NCBI RefSeq assembly: GCF_001703635.1
Contig: NZ_LQZT01000023.1
Location: 234,288-298,287 of the forward strand
DNA length: 64,000 nucleotides
Direction of reading: 5' to 3'
Origin: Parahoeflea olei
Lineage (GTDB): Bacteria > Pseudomonadota > Alphaproteobacteria > Rhizobiales > Rhizobiaceae
Below, one piece after another: positions 26,061-34,960 of this stretch. The position numbers were made by a program, and so were the translations under genes. Each line of letters opens with the position of its first letter. Within the stretch, counting starts at the first letter, position 1. The notes below the pieces were generated by a model. It was not told where the DNA came from, did not search any database, and worked only from the letters and a program-made list of their open reading frames with translations.

Positions 26061-26954
26061 TCAGGCAGCGTTGTCGCGCGCCCATTCGACGATTTGCGCA
26101 TGGGTGGCGAACCAGATGTTGCCCTTGGCCTTGATCCGCTCGATGAGCTGCTCAAGGATCCAGACACGGCTGCGGTATCCGGTGACATGGGGGTGCATGG
26201 TCAGCTGAAAGATGCCCCCCTCCGCATGCGCAGCCTCGAATTCCTTCAAAAAGATGTCGAACACCGCTTCCGGCGGGGTGTAGGGCCGCAGGGCCGAGAA
26301 GCGGTTCATGTTGAAATAGACCGCATCATCGCGGATCCATTCGACCGGAAGCTCGATGACGCCGGTGTCTTCGCCGTCCAGAAGCAGGGTGTGGCAATCG
26401 ACATCGGCCATCAGCGAGCTGTCATAGATCAGCCCCATGTCGCGGGTGATCTCGAGCGTGGCATCGCTGAAATCCCAGGACGGCGTGCGGATGCCGACCG
26501 GCCGGACGCCGGCGATCCGCTCCAGCGTGTCGGCCGAGCGCATCTGCAGATCGCGCTCCACATCCGGCGGCAGGATCGAATTGCGTTCGTGAATCCAGCC
26601 GTGAATGCCGACCTCGTGGCCTTCGGCGGCGAACATGCGGGTCTCTTCGGGGTAGAGAAGCGCGACGACGGCCGGAACGTAGAAGCTCGCCGCGACGTCA
26701 TGGCGGCGCAGGATCTCCATGATCCGGGGAATGCCCTGGCGGTTGCCATACTGGCCCCGGCTCATCGCACCGATCGATTCGCCGCCGTCGCGCAATTCAT
26801 TGGTCTCGTGGTCGACGTCGAACGACAGGGCGACCGCGCACCTGGCGCCGTTCGGCCAGGCCGCCGGCTTCAGGCTGCGTCCGGCGCGCACCCGGTTCAC
26901 CCGGCCGCGCCATTTCTCCTCGGGCCATTCCCACGGATTGGTCTGTTCGCTCAT
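26061..26954 (-). CDS. NodB/PuuE-type polysaccharide deacetylase family hydrolase
   Basis: The protein has 297 residues. The NodB fold is marked by the metal Asp region LSFDVDHET (Asp46, Asp48) and the metal His pair His118-x3-His122 in IHGWIHE, followed by GIRTPSWDFS and LTMHPHVTG. It has no signal peptide. This cytoplasmic subgroup resembles PuuE allantoinase and cyclic-imide hydrolases more than secreted chitin deacetylases. In a cluster with HyuA/HyuB and SDRs, opening of a cyclic imide or ureide ring is a reasonable guess. The start is ATG 26954 after GAGGAGC. Confidence 0.87.
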   Translation of the reverse strand: MSEQTNPWEWPEEKWRGRVNRVRAGRSLKPAAWPNGARCAVALSFDVDHETNELRDGGESIGAMSRGQYGNRQGIPRIMEILRRHDVAASFYVPAVVALLYPEETRMFAAEGHEVGIHGWIHERNSILPPDVERDLQMRSADTLERIAGVRPVGIRTPSWDFSDATLEITRDMGLIYDSSLMADVDCHTLLLDGEDTGVIELPVEWIRDDAVYFNMNRFSALRPYTPPEAVFDIFLKEFEAAHAEGGIFQLTMHPHVTGYRSRVWILEQLIERIKAKGNIWFATHAQIVEWARDNAA

Positions 26955-26964
26955 GTCTCGCTCC

Positions 26965-27714
26965 TCAGGGAAAGGGGTGGCCGGTGACGGGCAGCACCTG
27001 CCCGGTGATGAAGCTCGCGCGGTCGGAGGCGAGGAAGGCGCATGCTGCGGCGATGTCGCCCGGTTCGCCCAGTCGGCGCATGGCGATGCCCGACAGCATC
27101 CGCTGCTGCCCTTCCGCGCCATAGCTCGCCCACTGGCGCTCGTAATCGGGGGAGGTGCGCAGGAAGCCCGGCGCCACCGAATTCACGGTGATGCCGAACG
27201 GTCCGAGCTCCAGCGCCATCTGCCGGGTCAGGCCAATGAGCCCGTGTTTCGCCGAGCAGTAGGACTGGATTCCCGTCAGGCTGGGCTTGAGCCCCGCACC
27301 GGAGGAAATGGTGATGAACCGCCCCGACCGGCGCGCCTTCATCGCGGGCACGACGGCGCGCATCACGTTGAGTGTCGACATCACGTTGCCGTCGTAGATC
27401 GCGCGCCATTCCTCGTCGGTCACCTCTTCCAGGGGCTTGGCGGCTTGGCCGCGCACACCACCGGCTGCGGTGACGACGATATCGGGGGCGATGGCGCCGA
27501 AGCGCTCTTTCACGGTGTCGGACTCGCCAAGATCGATGGATTCGGTCTTCAGGCCCGGATGCGCCCCGGCAAGTGCTTCGAGCGCGTCCTCGAGGATATC
27601 CGCCGCGATCACCTCGGCCCCGGCGGAGAGAAATTCGGTGGCGATCGCCGCCCCGATGCCCCGCGCTGCGCCCGTGACGAGAACCGTCTTTCCCGAGAAG
27701 TCGAACGTCATCAT
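26965..27714 (-). CDS. Short-chain dehydrogenase/reductase (second SDR)
   Basis: The protein has 249 residues. The cofactor motif is TGAARGIGAA and the active-site residues lie in TISSGAGLKPS and QSYCSAKHG (Y-x3-K). The usual NNAG motif is replaced by TAAGG. Two adjacent ATGs (27714, 27711) overlap the hyuB stop, so it is coupled to hyuB. It is a classical SDR and likely acts on an intermediate of the same pathway as the first SDR. The two proteins are clearly not recent duplicates. Confidence 0.92.
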   Translation of the reverse strand: MMTFDFSGKTVLVTGAARGIGAAIATEFLSAGAEVIAADILEDALEALAGAHPGLKTESIDLGESDTVKERFGAIAPDIVVTAAGGVRGQAAKPLEEVTDEEWRAIYDGNVMSTLNVMRAVVPAMKARRSGRFITISSGAGLKPSLTGIQSYCSAKHGLIGLTRQMALELGPFGITVNSVAPGFLRTSPDYERQWASYGAEGQQRMLSGIAMRRLGEPGDIAAACAFLASDRASFITGQVLPVTGHPFP

Positions 27715-29723
27715 TCTGCCGCCTCCAGCATGTCCATCGAGCTGGCAAGTCCGGGAACGCTGGCCTTGATCGCCTCGACCGCGGCCCGGATCTCGCTGCC
27801 GTCGCCGTGCCGTTCCGCTTCGGGAAGGGCCGCGATGCGCTCGAACACCGAACGCTTGACGAAATGGCGCCAGTGGACAGGCATCATCGACAGCGCCTCG
27901 GTCAGCGCCGCGTAGTTGGCGTCTGTCCAGATCGCCTCGAAGGCGCGGCGGCTGGCGTTGTAGCTGTAGGTTTCCACTTGAGGCGCGACATGGGCCGCGC
28001 GCAGGGCCTGGGTGGTCGCCGTGTCCAGCACGCCGTCGATGTCAACCACGACCCCGTAATGAGCCCTGGCTGCCGCGGGCGTGACCGAGCCGCGCAGCAC
28101 ATCGCGCACCACCAGCTCCACCGGACGCTCGAACGGATCGCCAAAACCCGCACCGCCGCCGGAGGTGAGGTTGAAGACATCGCCGGGCGAGAGCGGCACC
28201 ACGTCGGTGTTGCCGAGGTCGATCCGCTTGCCGTCCGGAGTCAGGCGGGTAAACAGCGATGGCGCACCCGGCATGCCGCCCGCGCCGCCCCAGGCGGCGA
28301 AGACCGACCGGTCGCGATTGCGGGCGGTGACCACGGTGTCCGGGGTGAAGACTTCCACCTCGAGTTCGGTCGCCATGCCGCCCCGCGCCTTGCCGGCGCC
28401 GCCGGAGTCCGGGACGAGCCCGTAGCGGCGGAACTTGATCGGCACCTCGATCTCGTTGATCTCGACCGGCGTGTTCTTGAGGAAGGCGGTGTTGGCGCCC
28501 GATCCGTCGGCGCCGTCTCCCAGGGCCGAGCCGCCGGCGCCGCCGGTCACCGGGTCGATCGAGGCCATCGACAGCTTGCCGGAGCGCGCGTCAAAGGTCT
28601 TGACGTTGACGATCCCGCCGCCGCCCGCGGCACCGACCGGCAGGCGATCGGGGGCTGCGGCATGGAACGCGCCCATGATGACGCCCTGCAGGCGTCCGCA
28701 GGTGAGCGACCGCATCCCGACCGCGGCCGGGTGCTGCGGGTTGAGCACCGTGCCCTCCGGCACGATGCAGGTCGCGGACCGGAGAATGCCGCCATTGAGC
28801 GGGATCGAGGGATCGAGCGTGTAAAGGCAGTAGTTGAAGCCGACCATCAGCAGGATGTGCCGCGGGTTGCCGCCGGTCGGCATGTTCAGCGCCGATTTGA
28901 GCTGCGGATCGGAGCCGGTGAAGTCCATCACGATGCCGTCGCCGCGGATCTTCAGATTGAGCTCCAGACGCACGGGAACGCCGTTCGGCCCGTCCTCGTC
29001 AAGATAGTCCACGAAGCGGAAATCGCCGTCCGGCAGGTCCGAGATCACCGCGCGGGCGCGCGCTTCGGCGACGTCCAGCAGGTCCTCGATCCCGTTCTTC
29101 ACCGTCTCGACACCGAATTTCCGGATCATCGCATGCATCTTGGCTTCGCCGGTGTTGACCGCCGCGATCTGGGCATTGAGGTCGCCCCGGTTCTGGTCGG
29201 GCATGCGCACATTGAGCATCATCGTGTCGACGAGCTGCTGGTTCAGGACGCCGCGGCTGACGAGCTTGGTCGGTGCGAAGCGGATCCCTTCCTGGTGAAC
29301 TTCGGTGTTCGCCCGGGACAGCGAGGCGGGCACCGCTCCGCCCATGTCGGTGTTGTGGATATGGCCGACGGCGAAAGCGATGATCTCGCCGTCCCAGAAA
29401 ATCGGCTTCCAGATGTGCATGTCGGGCGTGTGCGAGCAGACGAAGCCGGAATAGGGATCGTTGGTGACGCAGATGTCGCCTTCCTCATAGCTGTCGATGA
29501 GATCGATCGCGCCCTTGTAGTCGAGGCCGATGAACCAGGTGGCGCCGAGATCCCGCGGCGAGGCGAAGGTCATGCCCGATGGCGCGACCAGGCCGGTGGT
29601 GAAGTCCTCGGTCTCCTTGACGAAGGTGGAGTGCGCGGTGCGGAACAAGGTGTAGGCCATGCTCTCGGCCACGGCCTGCGCATGGTTCTCGAGCACCTTG
29701 AGCGTGACGGGATCAGTGCGCAT
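27711..29723 (-). CDS. hyuB: Hydantoinase B / oxoprolinase family protein
   Basis: The protein has 670 residues, near full length for HyuB. Family features include MAYTLFRTAHSTFVKETEDF at the N-terminus, the SCxLHNTDMGG-like stretch VGHIHNTDMGGAVPASL, and a Gly-rich core (GGGGIVNV, SGGGAGFGDPFERP). It works with HyuA to hydrolyse a cyclic amide such as 5-oxoproline or N-methylhydantoin with ATP. It overlaps hyuA by 11 bases. Close relatives also include acetone and acetophenone carboxylase subunits, so the substrate is open. Confidence 0.93.
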   Translation of the reverse strand: MRTDPVTLKVLENHAQAVAESMAYTLFRTAHSTFVKETEDFTTGLVAPSGMTFASPRDLGATWFIGLDYKGAIDLIDSYEEGDICVTNDPYSGFVCSHTPDMHIWKPIFWDGEIIAFAVGHIHNTDMGGAVPASLSRANTEVHQEGIRFAPTKLVSRGVLNQQLVDTMMLNVRMPDQNRGDLNAQIAAVNTGEAKMHAMIRKFGVETVKNGIEDLLDVAEARARAVISDLPDGDFRFVDYLDEDGPNGVPVRLELNLKIRGDGIVMDFTGSDPQLKSALNMPTGGNPRHILLMVGFNYCLYTLDPSIPLNGGILRSATCIVPEGTVLNPQHPAAVGMRSLTCGRLQGVIMGAFHAAAPDRLPVGAAGGGGIVNVKTFDARSGKLSMASIDPVTGGAGGSALGDGADGSGANTAFLKNTPVEINEIEVPIKFRRYGLVPDSGGAGKARGGMATELEVEVFTPDTVVTARNRDRSVFAAWGGAGGMPGAPSLFTRLTPDGKRIDLGNTDVVPLSPGDVFNLTSGGGAGFGDPFERPVELVVRDVLRGSVTPAAARAHYGVVVDIDGVLDTATTQALRAAHVAPQVETYSYNASRRAFEAIWTDANYAALTEALSMMPVHWRHFVKRSVFERIAALPEAERHGDGSEIRAAVEAIKASVPGLASSMDMLEAAE

Positions 29724-31773
29724 GGGCGGTCTCCGTGAGCGTAAGGATCAGGTTTCCGTGCGAGTCCACCGTGCCGGTGAAGCCCGTGGGGACGATGGTG
29801 GTGGTGTCGTCCTGCGCGATCACGCAGGGGCTGCCAAAGCGGGCCCCGGGGGTCAGCTCCGACCGGCGATAGAGCGCGACTTCGCGGCGCGCGCCATCGA
29901 CATGGGCATGGATGGTCTTTTCGGGCGCCACGTCCCGGGGCTCGGGATCGCTTTTCGACAGGGTCGGCTTCACCGAATGGCCGGTGACGACGAAATTGAT
30001 GGCGATGATCTGGATCGGTGCGTCCGTGTCGGCGTGGCCGTAGAGCCGGCGGTGTTCGGCGTGGAAAGCTTCGGTGATCGGGCTGACATCGCCCGCAGCC
30101 ACGGCGGCCGGATCGATCGGCACCTCGATTTCGAAGCTTTGGCCACGATAGCGCATTTCACCTGCGGCATGGAAAACCGGGGTGCCGTGGTAATGCTGTT
30201 CCTCGACCATCCAGTGTCGCGCCTTTTCGATGAGGCGGTCGATCGTCTCGCGCATGCGCGGCGTGTTCGCCGCATCGAGATCGTAATAGGCGGTCTCGGT
30301 GAAATCGTTGCGCACGTCGGCGGTCAGCCCGCCGAGCGCCGAGAGCACGCCTGGGGACTGCGGGACGATCACGCGTTTCATGCCCAAGTCACGGGCGAGG
30401 AAGCAGGCCATCATCGGCCCGCCGCCGCCAAAGGCCAGCAGGCTGAATTCCTGAACGTCGATGCCGCGCCGGGAGCAGAGCTTGGTGACTTCCCGGAACA
30501 TTCCCGAAACCGCGATGCCGATGATGCCTTCGGCGGTGGCTTCGAGGGTGGAGCCGAGCTTGTGGGCCAGCGGCTCGATCACGGCGACCGCCTTGTTGCG
30601 GTCGACGGAGACCATGCCGTAGCCAAGCGTGGAAAGGTCGAGCAGGCCGAGGCTCACGAAGGCGTCGGTGATCGTGGCATTGGTTCCGCCGCGCCCATAG
30701 GCGGCCGGACCCGGCGTGGAGCCGGCGCTGTCGGGACCGACCGTCAGCAGGCCGGCCGTGTCGATCCGCGCGATCGAACCGCCGCCCTCGCCGATCGAGG
30801 TCACCGAGACGGTGGGCACATAAATCGGAAAGTCGCCGACGGTTTCGTTCATGCCGTAGCCGGGCTGGCCGCCGGTGATGATCGCCACGTCGGCGGAGGT
30901 GCCGCCGATATCGAGGCTGAGCACCTTGTCCTCGCCTGCCGCGCGCGCCACGAAAGCCGCGCCCATGACGCCGGCGGCGGTGCCGGAAAGCAGCATCTCG
31001 ACGCAGGCCGACTTGCCGACCTCGACCGACATGACCCCGCCATTCGACTTGGTGATCATCGGCTCGGGTGCGACCCCCAGCCCGCCCAGCGCGTCCTGAA
31101 GGGCGCTGAGATATTGCGAGACGCGCGGCTGGACATAGCCATGGATGACGGCCGTGGAGGTGCGTTCGTATTCGCGGATGATCGGGCGGACCTGATGCGA
31201 GCAGAAGACATGCAGCTCGGGGGCGATTTCTGAGATCAGTCGCTTCGCTTCGAGCTCGTGGGCCGGGTTCCTGTAGGAATGGAGGAAGGAAATCACGATG
31301 CCTTCGGCGCCCCGCGCCCGGGCCGCATCCACGGCGGCCTTCAGGCTTTCCGGGTCGAGCGGGGTGTCGACCGAGCCGTCCGCCAGGATCCGTTCGGAGA
31401 CGCCAAAGACCAGATCCCGGGTCACCAGCGGCTCGGGGCGCGAGGACAGCAGGTGGTAGGGATCGGGCATCTTCAGCCGCGCCAGTTCCAGCACGTCGCA
31501 GAAATTCTCGGTGGTGAACATGGCCAGGCGGATGCCCTTGCGCATGATGATGGCATTGATGCCGACGGTGGTGCCGTGGGTGAAATAGGAGATATCCGCC
31601 GGCTTGATGCCGAACCGGTCCTCAAGCGCCTTCAGTCCGTCGATCACCTCCTGGCCGGGGCGGTCGGGTGTGGTCAGCACCTTGACGGTGCCCATGGTCC
31701 CGATGGTTTCGTCGAATGCACAGAAGTCGGCAAAGGTCCCGCCGATGTCCACGCCCACGCGGTAGCTCATCAC
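29713..31773 (-). CDS. hyuA: Hydantoinase A / oxoprolinase family protein
   Basis: The protein has 686 residues. The N-terminal nucleotide-binding motif is RVGVDIGGTFADF, the second phosphate loop is LSLDIGGTSADVAII, and the adenosine region is LLAFGGGGPMMACFLARDLG, as in the actin-like ATPase fold of HyuA. It phosphorylates the cyclic amide in the ATP-dependent reaction carried out with HyuB. Its ATG overlaps the IclR gene stop (ATGA, 31770-31773), so regulator and enzymes are one transcript. Confidence 0.94.
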   Translation of the reverse strand: MMSYRVGVDIGGTFADFCAFDETIGTMGTVKVLTTPDRPGQEVIDGLKALEDRFGIKPADISYFTHGTTVGINAIIMRKGIRLAMFTTENFCDVLELARLKMPDPYHLLSSRPEPLVTRDLVFGVSERILADGSVDTPLDPESLKAAVDAARARGAEGIVISFLHSYRNPAHELEAKRLISEIAPELHVFCSHQVRPIIREYERTSTAVIHGYVQPRVSQYLSALQDALGGLGVAPEPMITKSNGGVMSVEVGKSACVEMLLSGTAAGVMGAAFVARAAGEDKVLSLDIGGTSADVAIITGGQPGYGMNETVGDFPIYVPTVSVTSIGEGGGSIARIDTAGLLTVGPDSAGSTPGPAAYGRGGTNATITDAFVSLGLLDLSTLGYGMVSVDRNKAVAVIEPLAHKLGSTLEATAEGIIGIAVSGMFREVTKLCSRRGIDVQEFSLLAFGGGGPMMACFLARDLGMKRVIVPQSPGVLSALGGLTADVRNDFTETAYYDLDAANTPRMRETIDRLIEKARHWMVEEQHYHGTPVFHAAGEMRYRGQSFEIEVPIDPAAVAAGDVSPITEAFHAEHRRLYGHADTDAPIQIIAINFVVTGHSVKPTLSKSDPEPRDVAPEKTIHAHVDGARREVALYRRSELTPGARFGSPCVIAQDDTTTIVPTGFTGTVDSHGNLILTLTETAHAH

Positions 31774-32597
31774 GCGTCTCCTTGTTGTGTTGATGTCTTT
31801 GTCGGGCTGTCGGTGCCGGCCGTGGAAGGTTCGGTCGGCCGGCGGTATCCGAGGCGAAGGCTGATGCGTTCGGCGCCGTCGAGCACGGCCGCCAGCATCT
31901 CGTCGCGACGCAACTCGAACCGAGCGGTGACCGTGGCGATGTCGAGAACCGCGACCACTTCGCCCGCCGCATTGCGGATCGGGCTGGCAATGCCCGCGCC
32001 GCCCAGGGCGTATTCGTCGACGATGGTGCCATAGCCATCGGCACGGATCTTCGCGAGCGCCGCCCGGATCTCGCTCTCGGTCGTGGGCGTCCTGTCGTTG
32101 AACGGGCTGAGTTGGGTGCTGGCGAAATATGCGTCGATCTTTTCGGGCGGCTGCCAGGCGAGCAGCACGCGTCCCATCACCGTGCCGTAGCCCGGCAGCG
32201 AGGCCTGTTCGGAGGCGTCATAGCGGATCGGCTGGCGGCTGACCGCCTTGGCGATCAGCCGGGCGTCCTGATGCTCGGTTCGCACGCAGACAAAGACGGT
32301 TTCGTCGAGCCGGTCACGGATCTCCTCGACGATAGGCACGGAGACAGAGGTGAGCAGGCCCTCGAAGCCGCCTACCCAGCCGAAGCCCTGCCGAAAACTC
32401 TCGACCAGGATGTAGCGGTCGGCGCTGTCCTTGGTGACGTAGCCGCGGGCAACCAGGGTCGAGACAAGCCCGTAGGCGCTCGATTTCGGAATCCCCATGA
32501 TCGCCACCAACTCGTTGAGCCGCATCGGCTCGGTTCGGCTCGAAAGGAGTTCCAGGAGATCGAGAACCCTGGCTGCTGACTTGACTTGCGTGTTCAT
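31770..32597 (-). CDS. IclR-family transcriptional regulator
   Basis: The protein has 275 residues. The N-terminal winged helix (SAARVLDLLELLSSRTEPMRLNELVAIMGI-like region) is followed by the IclR effector domain (GVLDIATVTARFEL near residue 225). The start at ATG 32597 begins MNTQVKSAARV. Longer frames upstream are not conserved-looking. It is the first gene of the thirteen-gene cluster and overlaps hyuA, so it probably regulates itself and the whole operon. An inverted repeat covers its start codon. Confidence 0.92.
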   Translation of the reverse strand: MNTQVKSAARVLDLLELLSSRTEPMRLNELVAIMGIPKSSAYGLVSTLVARGYVTKDSADRYILVESFRQGFGWVGGFEGLLTSVSVPIVEEIRDRLDETVFVCVRTEHQDARLIAKAVSRQPIRYDASEQASLPGYGTVMGRVLLAWQPPEKIDAYFASTQLSPFNDRTPTTESEIRAALAKIRADGYGTIVDEYALGGAGIASPIRNAAGEVVAVLDIATVTARFELRRDEMLAAVLDGAERISLRLGYRRPTEPSTAGTDSPTKTSTQQGDA

Positions 32598-32607
32598 ATA
32601 TGTGAAC
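32592..32607. promoter_or_regulatory. Inverted repeat GTTCA-N6-TGAAC at IclR start
   Basis: GTTCA (32592-32596) and TGAAC (32603-32607) flank an AT-rich core and cover the IclR start codon. A similar TATATGTG stretch lies about ten bases upstream. It is a candidate autoregulatory operator, by position and symmetry only. Confidence 0.4.
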
Positions 32608-33289
32608 CTTGTGCGCCTATATGTGCAACGTTCCCAACTGATTTGACCTATGTCAACACGGAAATTTTCGTGCGGCCGCGCTTCGCCGCCGGATCCGGGC
32701 CGGTGTGGGTCTGGTTTGGGACGCGCTGGAGCAGGCAAGAAGCGGGCAAGGCGAGAACGGCGCCGCACGTGAGGGTTGCGCGGGAAATGCCCCGGCTCCA
32801 GCACGCGCGTTAAGACAGCCGGCGACGCCAAACGGGTGCCTGTCAGAAAGATCTATAAATCAATGGCTTATCTGAGTTTTTCCGACTTTTCCTGCACGGC
32901 GGATGCTGCGCGGGCACCGCGGGCCTGGCGCGGCCAAACGGCGTTCGGAGACGGCTGCATGAGCCGATCATCCGTCGCGGGTCCGGAGCGGTTTTCTACC
33001 CAGGGTGAGTCAGCCGGATGCCGCGATCGGAGCGTCTGAACCGGACCTCTAACGCCGCAGCCGGCCGGATTCTTTTTCCCGGGGCGGCCCGTTTTTCTTC
33101 TGGATTCATGCGAAGCCGCCGAAGCCGGAGACGCGTTTCCGTGTGCCGTCGCGGTCTCACCTGCCGGCTATCACGGCCTTCTTCTGCAAGTTGGGGGGCA
33201 GGGCGCGGGGCGGGCACGCCGGCCGTCTAAGCAGGCAAGGCCCGGACCGGCAGGACCTGTTCGCCGGTCAGGGCCGCCCTGGAAGCAGG
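32608..33289. other. Gene-poor intergenic region of about 690 bases
   Basis: I see no convincing gene. The short open frames here are Arg/Pro-rich and lack ribosome sites. The left end should hold the promoter of the minus-strand IclR operon. An AT-rich pocket lies around 32847-32895. Around 33071-33100 two T-runs flank a small CGGG/CCCG stem. The right end lies downstream of the minus-strand sugar operon (last gene ends at 33290), so a terminator would be expected there, but none is clear. Confidence 0.6.
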
Positions 33290-34357
33290 TCAGGAACCTG
33301 CGGTCGGAATCCTAAGCCCGCTGTCCTCGTCGAACACATGCCACGAATCCGGCTCGAAGCCGATATGGATGGTCTCGCCGGGGCGTGCCTTGACCCGGGC
33401 CTTCATCACTGCCGTCACCGCAACGCCGGAAAGCTCCAGCGACAGCATGGTTTCGGCACCTGTCGGCTCGACAAGCTTGACTTCGCACGGAATGCCGCCG
33501 GGCTGCAGGGTGATGTTCTCCGGGCGTATTCCGAGGATGAGGGGCTGGTCCTTCGGCCCTTCCGGAGCGGTGTCGGTCAGTTTCTGGCCGGTGGGCGAGG
33601 TCAGCCCGCCCGCGTCATCGCGGCGGCAGGGCAGGAAATTCATCGACGGCGAGCCGATGAAGCCCGCCACGAAACGGTTCACGGGCGTGTCGTAGAGTTC
33701 GAGCGGCGTGCCCACCTGCTCGATCCGGCCGTCATTGAGCACGACGATCTTCTCCGCCATGGTCATGGCCTCGATCTGGTCGTGGGTGACATAGACCGTG
33801 GTTGTTTTCAGCCGGTGGTGCAGGTCCTTGATCTCGGTGCGCATCTGCACGCGCAATTTCGCGTCCAGATTGGAAAGCGGTTCGTCGAACAGGAACACGG
33901 CCGGGTTCCGCACGATCGCCCGCCCCATGGCGACGCGCTGTCGCTGCCCGCCCGACAGCGCCTTGGGATAGCGCGCGAGGTAAGGCTCGAGGCCGAGAAT
34001 GCCGGCGGTCTTCTTCACCGCCGCGTCGATCTCGGCCTTGGGCAGGCCGCGCATCTTCAGCGAGAAGCCCATGTTCTCGGCCACCGTCATGTGCGGATAG
34101 AGCGCGTAGCTCTGGAACACCATGGCGATGTCGCGGTCTTTCGGCGCGATGCCGTTCACTTCCTTTCCGTTGATGCTGATCGAGCCGGCGGTGACGGTTT
34201 CCAGGCCGGCGATCATGCGCAGCACGGTCGACTTGCCGCAGCCGGACGGTCCGACCAGGGTGACGAATTCGCCATCCCCGATCTCGACCGACACGCCGTG
34301 GATCGTCTCATGCTTCCCAAACGACTTTCGTACGTCCTTGAGTATTACGCCCGGCAT
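33290..34357 (-). CDS. Sugar ABC transporter ATP-binding protein (UgpC/MsmK-like)
   Basis: The protein has 355 residues. Walker A is [13 protein letters not shown], the signature is [14 protein letters not shown], Walker B is [12 protein letters not shown] and the switch His lies in [15 protein letters not shown]-terminal MalK-type regulatory domain covers about residues 240-355. It starts at ATG 34357. It is the last gene of the CUT1-type sugar operon, after the P-loop kinase gene, and supplies ATP hydrolysis for the two permeases encoded upstream. Confidence 0.94.
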   Translation of the reverse strand: MPGVILKDVRKSFGKHETIHGVSVEIGDGEFVTLVGPSGCGKSTVLRMIAGLETVTAGSISINGKEVNGIAPKDRDIAMVFQSYALYPHMTVAENMGFSLKMRGLPKAEIDAAVKKTAGILGLEPYLARYPKALSGGQRQRVAMGRAIVRNPAVFLFDEPLSNLDAKLRVQMRTEIKDLHHRLKTTTVYVTHDQIEAMTMAEKIVVLNDGRIEQVGTPLELYDTPVNRFVAGFIGSPSMNFLPCRRDDAGGLTSPTGQKLTDTAPEGPKDQPLILGIRPENITLQPGGIPCEVKLVEPTGAETMLSLELSGVAVTAVMKARVKARPGETIHIGFEPDSWHVFDEDSGLRIPTAGS

Positions 34358-34389
34358 TTTCCGTCTTCCCGTTCTCGATTGCTTCGATT

Positions 34390-34953
34390 TCAGCGATGTG
34401 CCCCGGGGCTGGCCGAAACCTGCGAATAGGCGATCACCTCGGCGGCCACCTGTTCGATCGGATGCGTCATGTCGACCCTGATATGGTCGACGGCGATCGG
34501 TTCGAACTCGCGATGCACCCGCTCCGCCTTTTCGGGCGTCCGGCCGGCACGCGAATTCGCAGCCTCGTCCTGGCGCCGCCCGAGGCGTGCCCTGATGACG
34601 TCGAGCGGCGCATCGCAATGCACCACCTTCACGACGGCACCATGTTGCCCGGCAAGCTCCAGGACGTCGCGGATCTCGTGCGCCCGCGAAAACGGCTTGC
34701 CGTCGATGATCAGGCAGTCCGGCTTGCAGTGTGCGAGCAGGTAGGCCAACACGCGGTAAAGCGTGTTGGTCGCGACCTCGTTCTGCTCCCGGGAGTAGTC
34801 GAGATAGATCTTCGGAAAGATCGAGTCCCGGATCTGATCGCGGCTGACGATCTCGGCGCCCAGAGGCTCCGCCAGCGCATTGGCGAGAGTGGTCTTGCCG
34901 ACGCCGGGAAGCCCGACGAGGAGAACGAGCGTGGGGGCGCCTCGATCCTGCAT
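34390..34953 (-). CDS. Small P-loop kinase (AAA_33-type)
   Basis: The protein has 187 residues. Walker A is GLPGVGKT (residues 14-21), and a Walker-B-like strand CLIIDGKPF and a lid rich in Arg (RARLGRRQDEAANSRAGRTPEKAERV) follow. The layout is that of small-molecule kinases in the gluconate kinase, polynucleotide kinase and zeta-toxin group. It starts at ATG 34953, eight bases after the aldolase stop, with GGAG inside the end of that gene. In a sugar operon with a ROK kinase and an aldolase but no PfkB-type kinase, it may add the second phosphate. That role is inferred. Confidence 0.8.
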   Translation of the reverse strand: MQDRGAPTLVLLVGLPGVGKTTLANALAEPLGAEIVSRDQIRDSIFPKIYLDYSREQNEVATNTLYRVLAYLLAHCKPDCLIIDGKPFSRAHEIRDVLELAGQHGAVVKVVHCDAPLDVIRARLGRRQDEAANSRAGRTPEKAERVHREFEPIAVDHIRVDMTHPIEQVAAEVIAYSQVSASPGAHR

Positions 34954-34960
34954 GGCCTGC

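Noticed and set aside
32685..32700. 16-bp sequence GCCGCCGGATCCGGGC shared with 46295-46310
   Set aside because: A single 16-bp match of GC-rich, partly palindromic sequence is expected by chance in a 64-kb GC-rich window; no attachment-site context on either side.
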